Assembly (NCBI RefSeq): GCF_027244095.1
Contig: NC_069662.1
Location: 149,004,294-149,068,293 of the forward strand
DNA from: Hemicordylus capensis
Taxonomy: Eukaryota > Chordata > Lepidosauria > Squamata > Cordylidae
Direction: 5' to 3'
DNA length: 64,000 nt
Below the pieces are notes generated by a model. That model was not told the DNA's origin and searched no databases. It was given only the letters and a program-made list of their open reading frames with translations. The translations under genes were made by a program, and so were the position numbers. Shown here piece after piece: positions 11,190 through 21,632 of this stretch; within the stretch, counting starts at the first letter, position 1, and every line of letters starts with the position of its first letter.

Positions 11190-11420
11190 GAACACGCGTG
11201 TGAATAATTTCATTGTCTTAGATTCAGGTAAATTTATTACACATTTTTTGTGTGAATGACTATACCTGCATTCATTTAAAAAGTGACCCTGTGTAGACAT
11301 TATACTTGTGTACAGGTATAACCTGTATTTAACCTCTGTTTTTAAGGGGGTCATCTTAAATTCAGAGTTGTCTTCCATATGGGTGAATACAGTATGCATG
11401 TACAGATATCTGAATTCAGG
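11190..11420. repeat. Unclassified repeat 'Y', copy 2
   Basis: Holds 'tgtgtgaatgactatacctg' and 'cttaaattcagagttg', shared with other Y copies. Unknown family. Confidence 0.4.
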
Positions 11421-11431
11421 TACAACATCCT

Positions 11432-11937
11432 GAGCCGTGTCTCATGATCAGTGAGACCTGGTTTGGGAAGCTGAGCGAGGAGAGTGGGCTAAGCCCGCTC
11501 TCTCCGCACACAAGCAGGGCGGGAGCCCTGGGCGGCCAGATTAGCTGCCAAACACAATTGCTGGCTCTGTGACGGAGCCAGCAGGGGCTGGGGAGTTCGG
11601 AGGCCGTGCGTTCCCTGGAAGCTCCAGTATGCCCTGTGTGAGCGTGCAAGGCATACTGGGGAGACGCCCAAGCTGAGAGGCTGCTTTTCAGCCTCCCACC
11701 AGGGGTCTACTCGTGAGTAACCATGCCACGGAGCTGCGCAACTCATGATTAAAAAAACGGGTTTGTGGAGTGCTCGCTCCACAATCCCGGTTTAAGGGGC
11801 AGGCTACTTGAGCGGGTTACCCGCTCAAGAACCACTGGGCTCACAGGTGAGCCTGGTGGTACTCACAATTGTAGAAAATTGGGCTAGCGGAGACTAGCCC
11901 GATTTTCTACAATCGTGTGAATAGCTCCCGTGTGTGA
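11432..11937 (+). mobile_element. About 500-bp MITE 'tctcacgatc', copy A
   Basis: Ends are gagcc at the left and an ..aatagctc end at the right, with a short hairpin at the left end (tctcatgatcagtgaga). The interior has paired GC-rich palindromic blocks (ctggctctgtgacggagccag; tatgccct..aaggcatact; gggttacccgctcaagaacc). Nearly the same length and order as copy B at 45070-45571. No ORF of note, so presumably mobilised in trans by an unknown transposase. Confidence 0.65.
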
Positions 11938-12193
11938 ACAGGGCTGCAGTGTATTAAAGCCTTTGTCTCAGAGCAAGCTTATGTGAGGGGGAAAATGCTG
12001 AGCTGCATGACTAGGGCTCTCCTAAATCTCTTCTTTCTTTTTGGTAGGTTCAAAAATGGCTGCTGCCACCACCCCACTTTATTACAGAGCTTGAACATCC
12101 CTGGACTTGGCGTGGAATTCCCAGAGAAAACTCTCTTCCTTTTGCTATTGGAAAAGTACACAAATATTCTCCATGTGCAAGCCTACAGACAAG

Positions 12194-12318
12194 CCTCTCA
12201 GAGTGTATTTTTATCTCAGGAGAAGTGGGGGGGCTGAAAGGTGGTCAATAGCTATCAGTTTTCTCATTCCCTTTCAGCCCCCTCTTCTCCTCAGTTAAAA
12301 ATCCACTCTGAGATGCTT
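12194..12318. mobile_element. Foldback MITE with arms of about 46 bp
   Basis: Left arm 'cctctcagagtgtattttta' continuing to 'gggctgaaagg' pairs with the right arm at about 12272-12318 (ctttcagccccc...'ccactctgagatg'). The loop is about 30 bp. No second copy was seen in the window. Confidence 0.6.
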
Positions 12319-12335
12319 TTAAAAGAAAAGAACAA

Positions 12336-13020
12336 AAAGAAAAACAGTTTTATTCAAATGCTACAGACTGCTTCCATCTGAGGCTTTCTCAGCGTTTATT
12401 TACAGGTAAAAATACTCAGTAGGTTACAAGATTTCTTCAAAGAGCACCCTGAGTGATGTTGGGGCAGCACATTTTAAAAATCATAGTTACCCAGTTGCAA
12501 GGAACAGGTATGTAGGAAAATACAAAAGCACAATTAAAACTTGTGAGTCTTTTACAACACCCTGGCTGGATGGGTGAAGGTTAGTGTTTCTTAGTTTAGT
12601 TATGTTACAGGTAAACAATAATAGACCAGTATCAGAGATATACAAAGCACACACAAAATAAACCGAAAGTCTAATGCAAAGTCTGACTAAATAAACTTTT
12701 CCCTAGACTAAACTCCCCAAAGCCGCTTGTCTTGAACTCACCAAACCTGGTTGAGAATTCAAACTTCCTGCCCTCCCAGTTTCCCAGGACCTGGAAAGAC
12801 TTTTCCCTGCATCCAGTTCTCATGGCCACATGTCCTCCTCTGCACCTCCAGCCAGTTCTTCTAACAAATAACTCCTTCTTCCTCCCACTGGCGCTCTAGG
12901 TCCTACCCACCTGGTGTGCTCATTGGCTGAGCCCTGGAGTTCACCAACCTGTCAGTCAGGGCAGGGTTCACTTGTGTTTAACTATTTAGGGGAGGGGTGG
13001 CTGATCACTACAAGGGCTCA
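12336..13020. other. Stretch with no recognised gene
   Basis: Non-coding sequence of about 0.7 kb. On the minus strand it has an AATAAA near 12350 and again near 12400, and a CCAAT-like 'cagccaatgagc' near 12925. It could be a terminal repeat or a transcribed 3' end, but no flanking duplication or internal signature supports a family. Confidence 0.3.
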
Positions 13021-13021
13021 T

Positions 13022-13190
13022 ATGAAATGACCTGCTATTGCGTCAGACCATTGACTTCTTGAACCCAACATTGTCTATTCTAGCTGGCAAGCGCTTTCTA
13101 GGATTTCAGCTTTTCTACCCTTCATATAATTTTACTTGAGATGTTGAGGATTGAACTTAGTCTACCACTGAGCTACTCCCCACTTGAAAA
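13022..13190 (-). mobile_element. tRNA-Ala-type SINE, partial
   Basis: Minus-strand body with the degraded B box near 'gattgaacttagtctaccac' and the left tail 'gcgtcagaccattgacttct'. The 5S head is absent. A second tRNA-like remnant (cttaacccactgagcc) follows at 13195-13320. Confidence 0.55.
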
Positions 13191-13322
13191 CTACAGATCC
13201 CAAATATCTTTCAGTGTAGCAGACCATTTATTTTGAACCCACAACCTCAGCAGCCGACTTCCAAGCAAAAGCATAATGCTTAACCCACTGAGCCATGATT
13301 TCTTGAAACACCCGTGAAGGTA

Positions 13323-13735
13323 AGGATGTGTATGGAACTGGTTTGTCTCGTTTGATTTGAACCCAGACTGGGGGTTCAAATCAAATTCAAGCCCAAATTC
13401 AAAGCCCAGAGTGGCTTTGGGCTTGGACAAACTGGTTCTGGTTTGGTTTGGACATCAAACAAGGGCAAACCAGTTCGTTGGTTGGTTCGGGGGTATACTT
13501 GTAAAGGAGATTCCGGTGAGGATTGCTTTATGTTAGGGAATCCCCCTTTACTTGTAAAGGGGAATCTTTGCTGGATTCCCCTTTGCATTTATACCCAAAC
13601 CGGTTTGTGAACTGGTTCGTAGAACTGGGGGCCAGTCCGTTCGAGCTTGGACCGGCACCCGCCTTTGAAGGTGCCCAAACTGGGCCAGTTCGAAGTTGAG
13701 CCCAGCTCAATTTGAGCCAGCTCACTCATGCCTAC
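13323..13735. mobile_element. GAACC-rich MITE, copy
   Basis: Begins 'aggatgtgtatggaactgg' and ends in a GGCC/GTTCG-rich stretch (gccagttcgaagttgagccc). The interior repeats 'tttgaaccc', 'gggttcaaatc' and 'aaaccggtttgtgaactgg' in both orientations. Same family as 16.2, 18.2 and 54.6 kb. Confidence 0.5.
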
Positions 13736-13739
13736 TTGA

Positions 13740-15195
13740 AGGTACAGCACAAATATGTTAAACACCTGTCACACATTGCTCAACTGCTGTACCTTTTTAA
13801 CTCCTTTTGATCTCCCTTCTACAAGCAGATGGTTTTGAAAAAGACTGAAACTCCTCCTCCCAAAAAGAATTTGGTGAGTGCGTTTGAAGCTGCCTCAATT
13901 CCTCTTATGGAACTTGCATGCCTTAGATGTGATGTTTGGCTTAGCCATGTAGAAGTCAATGCAAGTATGCTATTTTGAGTGCTTTGTGTGAAATTTGGTT
14001 CTTTATTTATGGTTTTTGACAAAAATGGAAAACTGCATACATGACCATAGGTATTTTGTTGTTGTTTTAAAGGCAAGTTATCACATGTGATTCTGAGTGT
14101 TCATCGTCATTAATTATTAAAATATGTATCCAAATAGATCAATGGCAACATCATAAATATTTTGGCCTTTTAGGTTACGGCTTGACTTTGTTCTGAATTT
14201 CTTGGCTGGTGTTACTTCCTTTCCCAGTAAAAAAAACACATTTAATCTTGGAGGGGACAGCTGATCTCTGTGGACATGTACAGGTATCTGAAAAGATGTA
14301 CATGTTTTTGTGTGAATGACTGTATGTGTTCATGTAAAAAGTCAACATGGGTACTACTGGACCCTTCAAAAATATAGATCACCGATTGATTGTGTGTGCT
14401 GCTATATGTGCTCTTAAAGCATACAGCATTAAGGTGTGTGTGTACAGGACTTGTGTGTTCTGCAGTTATGCAGGAAAAACATAGAGGGTGATAGCACAGA
14501 ATTCCACTTGCTGTGAATCTCAGCTTGCATATTGAGAAAAACTTTTAGCCTTAAAGCTGGGGTGGTAATCCTGGAAAGAATGGGCAATGCAAGAGAGAAA
14601 TTTCAAAAGCAGGTGGTGGTGAGCAAAATTCCTAGTAGGGAAGAATGAAGCCAGGATGCCTTAAATAGCAACATGAATCCTTCCAACTCAAATGGCAACC
14701 AGTTTGTGTGAATCGGCGTAGTGGCGTGAAAACATGGATTCTTCCAACCCACATGGCAATCCATTTAGTTGTGTCAATCAGCCGTTGGTGGCTAGTATTT
14801 TGACCATACAGAATTCCATGAATGAAATATCACTGTTCAAGAAATCATTCAATGATAGTATTTGTGCTAATTATATTTTATGCTAGGGGAACCCAACACA
14901 CACCTTGGAATGTTTTGCTTCTCATCCATTTCTCCCCAAAAGTAATACAATTCTGGGCTTGCACAATTAATCCAACCTCCAATTCCTCTTCATGTTATTA
15001 CTGAGATGATTGTGTTACTACTAGTTCATGAACTGGATGTACTGTACTCACTCTTGCTCTCTCTTTTAATTAGATTTTTAAAAATTCAAGATAACAGAAC
15101 AGAAAGAAAACCTGCTGCTCTCTAGATAAGTAACTAGGAGAGTCTCCAGTGTTTAAAATATATAGAAGAGTCTGACAAATAAGACTGTTAGCTTT
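13740..15195. other. AT-rich non-coding stretch
   Basis: No gene seen. It holds a repeat Y copy (about 14225-14355) and a tandem pair of a roughly 50-bp unit at 14670-14716 and 14730-14783 (both carry 'cttccaac', 'atggcaa' and 'gtgtgaatc'/'gtgtcaatc'). The rest has no recognisable signal. Confidence 0.5.
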
Positions 15196-15203
15196 GTCTA
15201 GAT

Positions 15204-15339
15204 CAAGAATTCTCAATGTTGAGTCCCCAGATGTTATTGGACTTCAGCTCCCATAATCCCCAGCCAAAAGCCACTGGGCCTGGGGATTATGGGAGCTGAA
15301 GTCCAATAACACCTGGGGACCCAACATTGAGAATCCCTG
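15204..15339. mobile_element. Foldback hAT-type MITE with 8-bp target duplication
   Basis: A 136-bp near-perfect palindrome: the arms run inward from caagaattctcaatgttgag and pair with ctcaatgttgggtccccagg on the other strand. Flanked on both sides by GTCTAGAT (15196-15203 and 15340-15347). An 8-bp duplication and CAGGG-like termini fit the hAT superfamily. No coding capacity. Confidence 0.85.
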
Positions 15340-15567
15340 GTCTAGATTAACTGAATTCAGGACTGGCTTTATTAGCGAATTTATAATGGCATCAGCTGTA
15401 GTTCAGTTATTCTGGGAAGATTTTCAGGTTCAAATCAAGGATGTGAGTGGTCTGCTCATGACATGTGCCCAATCAGAGGAAGAAGTAAGTTCTGTTCTAG
15501 AATAAGTTTAAAACCGCATATTCTTAAGGTCTTTTCTGGCTGGTTTACAATTGATCACACTTTAGAG

Positions 15568-15893
15568 GTGGCGAGCTGGTTTTGTGGTAGCAAGCATAAA
15601 TTGTCCCCTTTGCTAAGCAGGCTCTGCCTTGGTTTGCATTTGGTTGGGTGACTACGTGTGCTATAAGCTATTCCTCTTAGGGGGTGGGGCCATAGCTCAG
15701 TGGAAGAGCATCTGCATTCTTGCATGCAGACAGTCTGGGGATCACTACCGGGCATCTTCTGGCGAGGCAGGGAGAGAGACTCCTGCCTGAAACCACTGAG
15801 AATTGCTGCCTGTCAGAGTAGGCAGTCCTTTGCTGGATGGACCAATGGTCTGAATCAGCAGAAGGCAGCTTCCTATGTTCCTGTGTTCTTATT
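15568..15893 (+). mobile_element. 5S rRNA/tRNA-Ala composite SINE
   Basis: 5S-like head with 'tttgctaagcaggctctgcc' and 'ttggttgggtgac'. Then a well-kept tRNA-Ala-like module (ggggccatagctcagtggaa, gagcatctgc), and the tail ending in 'ggcagcttcctatgttcc'. Good for seeing that the two pol III heads are in one unit. Confidence 0.75.
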
Positions 15894-16214
15894 TATATCC
15901 TGCTATTCCTCCTGGGGAATTCAAATTGGTGAGCAGGGGGTTGCTGGACTGTCTCCCACACACCCAGAAACTTAGCATTAAATTGCACATTACAACCCTT
16001 CTCTGGCTGATTCATTCATTTGCAGCCCACCCTTCCTCCAGTAACTTCAGTATTCGTGGATCTTTGTTTCCAGACATCAAGCACTGTCCACACTTATACC
16101 AGCAGTTTGAGGAAGCTTGCTGCATTGTATATGCCTTCAGTCTGTACCCCAAGGCACTTATTTTAACTCTTCTCTCCTAGTCAGCTTTTGCCCTTTAGAC
16201 TTTACCAACAAGAA

Positions 16215-16735
16215 CAGATGCTCTAGGGCAGGGTTGGGGTGTGCGAACAGGTTTGACATTGAACAGTTTCAGTTCGACATTTCAGGGTTCGGTCTGACCC
16301 CTGACCGAACACCCCTGAATGTTCAGGGGGTTCACAGACCATTTTAGTTTTGTTTTGTTTTTATTTTTTTTTTACCTTATTCCCCCTCAGGGGAGTTCCT
16401 GGAGGTGGCAGGGGGAGGGTGTCCATGGAGTTTTCCCCTCCCCCTGCCGGCCTTCATTATGGGCCAGTTTGGCTGGCTCTTTGCCCATTCGGGTGCTCTT
16501 TGGCTGGTTTTCGGCCTTCACCTGGCGGCCCGGCGGCTATTTTGAAGGCCGCGCACCTGTGCACTTGGCCTCTGCTTTAAAAAAAAAAAAAACTAAAATG
16601 GTCCACGACACCCCCCCCGGACTGAACCGAACTGGGGGGGTTCGAGGGGGTGCCGGACCAAACTGGCCCGGTCGGGTTTGAGTCCGGTCCAGACTTGAAC
16701 CTAACCGGGCCAGCCAGTTCCATGCACATCCCTAG
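16215..16735. mobile_element. GAACC-rich MITE, copy
   Basis: Starts near 'ggggtgtgcgaacaggtttg' and ends in 'ccatgcacatcccta', an inverted match to the gtgcac / acatccct ends of the copy at 54.6 kb. Interior pyrimidine-rich tract, CCCC-rich blocks and 'ggttcgagggggtgccggac'. No ORF of note. Confidence 0.55.
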
Positions 16736-16737
16736 GG

Positions 16738-16840
16738 CAGGGCTTCTCAAATATGAGTTCCCAGCTGTTGTCAGACCACATCTCCCATCATCCCCAACCA
16801 CAATGGCCAACAATTGTGGTTGGGGATGATGGGAAACGTC
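16738..16840. mobile_element. Foldback hAT-type MITE, partial
   Basis: Left arm 'gggcttctcaaatatgag'; the centre pairs 'catcatccccaaccacaatg' with 'attgtggttggggatgatgg'. The right terminal arm is missing after gatgggaaacg. Confidence 0.6.
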
Positions 16841-16922
16841 CGGTGCGGAGGGAGACCAGTGGCAGCCTGGGTTCTGCTGCCGCCGCGGCCCCCCCTAGCC
16901 CCACTCTCTGCATCTGACGTCA

Positions 16923-17273
16923 GATATATGTGAGCTTGAAGGCTGGTGTTTTTAATCTAGAACAGGGTTTCCCAACCTTGGGACTCAACTGTTGTTGGAT
17001 TACATCTCCCAGGGGCAGAGCCACCATTGAATGAATGGGTTCAAAGTGCATCTCCATTTGGGAGCTAAATCACTCCCCCCCGCGTCTGACATCAGACACG
17101 GGACATTCTGGGATGTGAGGCGCAGCCCCTGAGGGTCAGTGGTTCGGGTTCTTTGAACCCGTTCACTCAATGGTGGCTCCGCCCCTGGGAGACTTAGTCC
17201 AACAACAGCTGAGTCTCAAGGTTGGGAAACCCTGCTCTAGATTAAAACACCAGCCTTCAGCCTCACATATATC
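16923..17273. mobile_element. Long inverted repeat with a nested smaller TIR element
   Basis: Outer arms of about 91 bp (16923-17013 and 17182-17273) pair from gatatatgtgag through ggctggtgtttt, tctagaacagggtttcccaa to tctcccagg. Nested between them, 17012-17185 is a second element with its own inverted ends (ggggcagagccaccattgaa / caatggtggctccgcccc), each followed inward by a 'gggttcaaag'-type block. The outer palindrome is a foldback hAT-like core plus flank that is also inverted. Confidence 0.7.
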
Positions 17274-17480
17274 CTATGGTAATGCTGTGTGTGTTTCAGG
17301 TTCAAATGCCAGCAGTAATGAGTTCCCCAAAATGATAATTCTGGAAGATATGCTGTATTTTCTCCAGTGTGACAGCTTTAATAATGAATTTAACAAAAGA
17401 ATATGTATGTCTCTGTTGCTATGATGGAGTTCAGAGAGGAGGAGGCTTCAAAACAAAAACTTCTTTTCTGTAAAAGTAAA

Positions 17481-17580
17481 TGTAAAGTGTGCCGTCGAGT
17501 CAGTGTCGACTCCTGGCGCCCACAGAGCCCTCTGGTTTTCTTTGGTAGAATACAAGAGGGGTTTGCCATTGCCTCCTCTG
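17481..17580 (-). mobile_element. Sauria-type SINE, 3' fragment
   Basis: Minus-strand tail: 'gtaaagtgtgccgtcgagtc' then 'ggtagaatacaagagggg'. Head and most of the body absent. Confidence 0.65.
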
Positions 17581-17584
17581 TATG

Positions 17585-18200
17585 TCACTAAAATCCTCCC
17601 ATTCTGAATATATTCTTTTCCCTTGTTTCTATGCTACCTACAACTGCCAAGTCATTACTATATGAGATAATTACCCCTGTAACATTTTCAACACAGTGAT
17701 TTCCTGATTCTGGAGACAGACAGAAATGGAATCAATATTATTCTTATCATAGCCTGTACTTTAACTTGGCAACCTGATACTGGCACATACCAGTCACAGC
17801 AATATTGAACATGCCTTTGCCTTGTCAGTGCTGGATACTACTTAGGGCTACTTGACAGCCAAAGGATTAGTCTTCCAATATTGTAAGTCACCCTCTGCCT
17901 CAGGAACAGTGAGGGATAGAGAACCAGGTTGGCTCTGAAAAGAGTCAGAGATTTTAACAGAAGGGGATAATTGGAGCACTTTCAGAAAATCTGAATTAAT
18001 TTCTTTACAATATATGAATGGGGTGGGACAACTTTCTTTTTCTCTGTCATCTTTTCCTCCCCTTGTCCTCCCTTCTCTTTTCTTGTCTCTTCAATCTTGC
18101 TGGTCTGTCTTGTCTTTCAGGCAAGTGTGCTTTATGGGTGGAGAAAGGCTTTGAGTTGAGGATGAAAAGGAGAGGGAAGAAAAGTGGGAATTTCATAGGG
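17585..18200. other. Stretch with no recognised gene
   Basis: Non-coding; no repeat family recognised. Ends at a GAACC-rich block. Confidence 0.4.
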
Positions 18201-18204
18201 GGTA

Positions 18205-18377
18205 AGTTTTTAATTTTTTAAAATATGTTTTAGTAAAAGGCCCACAAACCCCCCAAATGGGCGGGGGTTCGGTCTGGGGTCAAGCCGAACCGGGGTAGTT
18301 CGACTTAACCCTGAGCTCTTGAACCGAACTGGTTCAACTTTGAACCGGTGCAGTTCTGAACCTGCTCGCACATCTCT
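18205..18377. mobile_element. GAACC-rich MITE, end fragment
   Basis: Contains 'ggggttcggtctggggtc', 'gaaccggggtagttcgac' and 'gaaccggtgcagttctgaac', matching the right end of the 54.6-55.3 kb copy, and finishes in a gcacatctct terminus. Confidence 0.5.
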
Positions 18378-18404
18378 CTAACACACAAAGCATCAGCAAT
18401 AAAA

Positions 18405-18660
18405 CAATACTTTCATTCAAAAGCCTGAATGAAGAGCCACGTCTTTACTTTCCCCCTAAAAACTGTCAAGGAGACTGAGGAGTGGATTCCATCCAGGAGA
18501 GCATTCCAAAGCCTGGGGGCAATGACTGAGAAGGCCCTGTCTCGTCTGCTCGACAACTGAGCCTCTCTCACCATCAGCATGTGGAGCTGAGTCCCCTCTG
18601 ATGATCTTTTCAAGTGGGCAGAAAACCTTGGGAGCAGATGTTTAAAAGCTAACACATAAA
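18405..18660 (-). mobile_element. LINE 3' fragment, L2-like
   Basis: Minus-strand translation gives RRDRAFSVIAPRLWNALLDGI and VFRGKVKTWLFIQAFE, the typical C-terminal string of L2-like LINEs (..APRLWNSLP.. / ..FRK.LKT.LF..AF). Confidence 0.65.
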
Positions 18661-19002
18661 TGTTAAAACTTAATATTTAACTTGCATGCCGAAGAGGCAA
18701 TCCATAGATTGTCTTTTTGGCATGTGAGACCATGGATTGCCTCTTTGGTATATAATAGAAACTTCAAAGAAATCTCTAGCTTTTCTCCATTTTTTCCTAT
18801 GAATTTCAGTGTAAAGATCTAACTATACAGAGTGTATGTAACAAAGCCAGTGTCAAAAAACATTGACCCCCAGATGCTTGTACATTTATTCTACAACACA
18901 CAACCTCCTGGAAATATGAACAAAACAAAATCAATGCTGGAAGTTTAATACATCAATTTCTTGTTCTTGGAGTGGAATTCCGTGTTTTGCCCAGCACAGG
19001 TC

Positions 19003-19325
19003 TGTTGCTGAAAAACAGCATGAGAAGAGCCTTGCTGGATGCAAATAAAGGTCCATTTAGTCAAACATCCTGCTGTCTGCAATGGCCAGTCAGATGCCCA
19101 CGGGAAGCCCTCAACCGGGCAATAAAGGTGCAAGGAATAATGATTAGATGTATCTTTCATGAATCTGTGCAAAACCCTTTAAAGCCATATAAAGGAGTGG
19201 CCATTATACATGCTGCGGAAGTGAATTCCGTAGATTAATGGCATCCTCTTTATTTCCATATCAGCTATAGCGTTCCAACCCCTGGTCATTTCAGTGGCCT
19301 TTTTCTGAACCCTAGAATGCCATTC
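19003..19325 (-). mobile_element. CR1 3' end, old
   Basis: Shares the order 'agaagagccttgctggatg', 'gtccatttagtcaaacatcc', 'gaagtgaattccgtagatt' with CR1 3' ends in the minus orientation (compare 8770-9200). Highly diverged. Confidence 0.6.
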
Positions 19326-19594
19326 TAGAGTGCCATCACCATGTTCCTCTTCACATGATTGGCTATTGCTTGGGGAAGGAAAATTCAGGAAGTGATGATG
19401 CCAAAAGCCCTATCAAACTGGGTGCAGTGGACCCAAGTACAGGGTGAATTATGGAAATGTGCCAGCTAGCCCTGCCTGCCTTCAGCTACACTAGTTCTGA
19501 GCCACAGCCACAGCGCTCTCCAGGTACAGTGCTCTGTCTGTGGTGGCAAGCACTCCTCTACACAAAGAGAGTTTTCCCCCCTGTAATTTGGGGA

Positions 19595-20055
19595 TGGGGC
19601 TGTATCTCAGTGGCAGAACATCTGTCTTGCATGCAGAAGGCCCCAGGTCCAATCCCTGGCATCTCCAGGAGCTTTTTCAGACTGTGACTTTACTGTGGGA
19701 GGGTGTGTGTGTGTTCACCTATCGGCTAGATTTACCCCGAAATTTGTGCGATATTTCAGAGAGCACTTCACACACGATTTGGGTTTCCCCCTACAGATTG
19801 GAACCTAGCCCGATTTATGTCCATGGTAAAAAAAACCACAACTTTTTGCTTCGGAATATCCATTCTGCCCTGAACTTGCAGTAAAGCCTCGTGGTAAATC
19901 CACAGCAACACCTGCTGTCTGGAAAAGCTCCAGGTAGGGCTGGGAAAGACTTCTGCCCCAGACCCTAGAGATCCACTGCCAATCCGAGTAAGCAATGCCA
20001 AATTTGACGGACCCCAAAGGTGACTTGGTATACAGCGGTCTATGTACCTATGCTG
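19595..20055 (+). mobile_element. tRNA-Ala-type SINE carrying an internal inverted-repeat insert
   Basis: The tRNA-Ala-like module (ggggctgtatctcagtggca .. ccaatccctggcatctcca) is followed not by the usual agggctggg tail but by about 250 bp (19668-19930) with inverted ends ggagctttttcagac / gtctggaaaagctcc. The SINE tail then resumes (ggtagggctgggaaagac). The same arrangement is at 54166-54600. Confidence 0.65.
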
Positions 20056-20139
20056 AGCAGCCAGCATTCCAAATCATGGAAATAAACTGGCCCTGGGTAC
20101 AGTGTTTGCCTCTGCAAGCAGGCTACAGAGGGGTTGTGG

Positions 20140-20450
20140 CATCAGGGCGGCCCTTTCATGAGGTGAGGTGAGGTGGCCACCTCAAGATTACAGGGGCACC
20201 AGCAAGGCAGTGAGATGCTCCCGCCATAAAGAACAGCTCTTCGGGATGGCTCTGACTGCTTTGCAAGCATTGTCAGGAGAGCCTCTCCTACAGTCCTTGC
20301 AAAGTTTGCAAGAAGCAGCAGGGGAGAAGAAGAGGCTGCTGCCAACCTTCTCTCCTCCCCACCCCCTGCTTTCAAGGGTCCGTTTTGAAAGGAGGCTGGC
20401 CCCCACAAGGGGCAAGGCAGTAGTGGGTCGCTCACCTCAGGCTCTGTACC
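20140..20450. repeat. Unclassified moderately GC-rich repeat
   Basis: Starts with a 'gaggtgaggtgaggtggcca' tract and holds a 'ggcaccagcaaggcag' block. Looks like part of an interspersed element, but no second copy in the window confirms it. Confidence 0.25.
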
Positions 20451-20537
20451 TGGGATTGCTGCTGCGTGTCTCTATAGCCGGGGATTTGGCTAACAGGCCT
20501 GCTCTTATTCCCCAGTACCTGGGTATACCTGAGAACC

Positions 20538-20755
20538 AGCATGGCGTAGTGGTTGGAGTGCTGGATTAGGACTGGGGAGACTCGAGTTCAAATCCTCATT
20601 CATCCATGAAATTCACTGGGTGACTCTGGGACAGTCACCTATCTCTCAGCCTAACCTACCTCACAGAGTTGTTGTGAAGATAAACATAACACGCTCTAGG
20701 CTCATTGGAGGAAGAGCGGGATATAAATGTAAAAATAAATAAAATAAAATAAAAC
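20538..20755 (+). mobile_element. MIR-like (Squam3-type) SINE
   Basis: Sense copy: 'agcatggcgtagtggttgga', B-box-like 'gagttcaaatcc', the core 'cctaacctacctcacagagt', and the 3' end 'gaagagcgggatataaatgt' with an A-rich tail. Confidence 0.75.
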
Positions 20756-20757
20756 TA

Positions 20758-21632
20758 GCTTAACCCGCGCAGAGCATCTGCATGCTAGTACTTGATTGCT
20801 CCCCTCACCCCCTGCCACAGCCCCGCCCAGCTCAGAGATCTCTCCACTCTCACCTGAGCTGCACTCCTGCTCCTCCTCCTCCTCCATCCCGTTGCTGCCA
20901 TCCCCCTCACCCCTCTTGGTCCTGGCTGAAGAGTTGCTGGTGCCTATTGGCCAAGCTGCAGCCCCCTATCCCCAGAGACCCGAGCCCTTCTCCTCCTCCT
21001 CCCCACAGAAGCAGTGGCAGTAGGTGACCAGGCCCTTCCTCACTGCCGCCGCCACCATAGCTGCTTGTTCCCCTCAGGTCGCTGACAGACTCGGGCCCAT
21101 CCCTTGCCCTTCCTTTTCTCTCTCTTTCTCTCTCCTCCACTCGCTCTTCCCCTCTATCTTTCTTCCCCTCCCGTCTTCTCTCCCCACCTCTCTCTCTCTC
21201 CCTTCCTGAGTTAACAAATCTTGTTCGTCTTGTCTTGTTTCCTCATCTAATCCACACAACAGCAGCCTCCTTCTCCTGAAGGGGCTCTTTCCTCCCACAT
21301 GACCCCTCTCTTCACAGAGCCCTGCCCACTATCATTTTAGATAGATAGATAGATTCCTCTCCTCTACAAACAAGAACATCTTCCGACCAGTAACAGTTGC
21401 ATTCCAACTGACCTTAACCACCACAAGTGCCTCCTCCCTATTTGCATATGGAATTCCCCACTGCCCAATCACAATGTGCTTCCGCTCTCACAGGCTCCTC
21501 CCCACTATCTGCATATGGAATCCCCACTGCCCAATAAGGTGCTTCTGCCCCTGAACTCTCGTGAGAGCTGCCATGCACGAGATTAGCCACAGGTACCTCT
21601 TAGAGAATTAGATAGATAGATAGATAGATAGT
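20758..21632. repeat. Unclassified repeat region with GATA tracts
   Basis: Begins 'ctagcttaacccgcgcagag' then catctgc, a start also seen at 44086. A long pyrimidine-rich, serine/proline-coding-looking stretch and two (GATA)n tracts follow (21340-21356 and 21607-21632). Between the tracts lies a tandem pair of about 50 bp, each copy with 'gcatatggaat' and 'cccactgcccaat'. Open frames here are low-complexity and not credible genes. Confidence 0.45.

Noticed and set aside
12330-13012. A possible solo terminal repeat of an LTR element on the minus strand (AATAAA, TG-like start)
   Set aside because: No matching flanking duplication, no second copy in the window and no internal region; kept only as an unassigned stretch.
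19598-19676. A tRNA-Ala gene
   Set aside because: The tRNA-like module has mismatched stems and belongs to a repeated SINE family; the same applies at 15.7, 43.4 and 54.2 kb.
20168-21209. Several proline/serine-rich open frames
   Set aside because: They arise from pyrimidine-rich repeat sequence and run on both strands at once.
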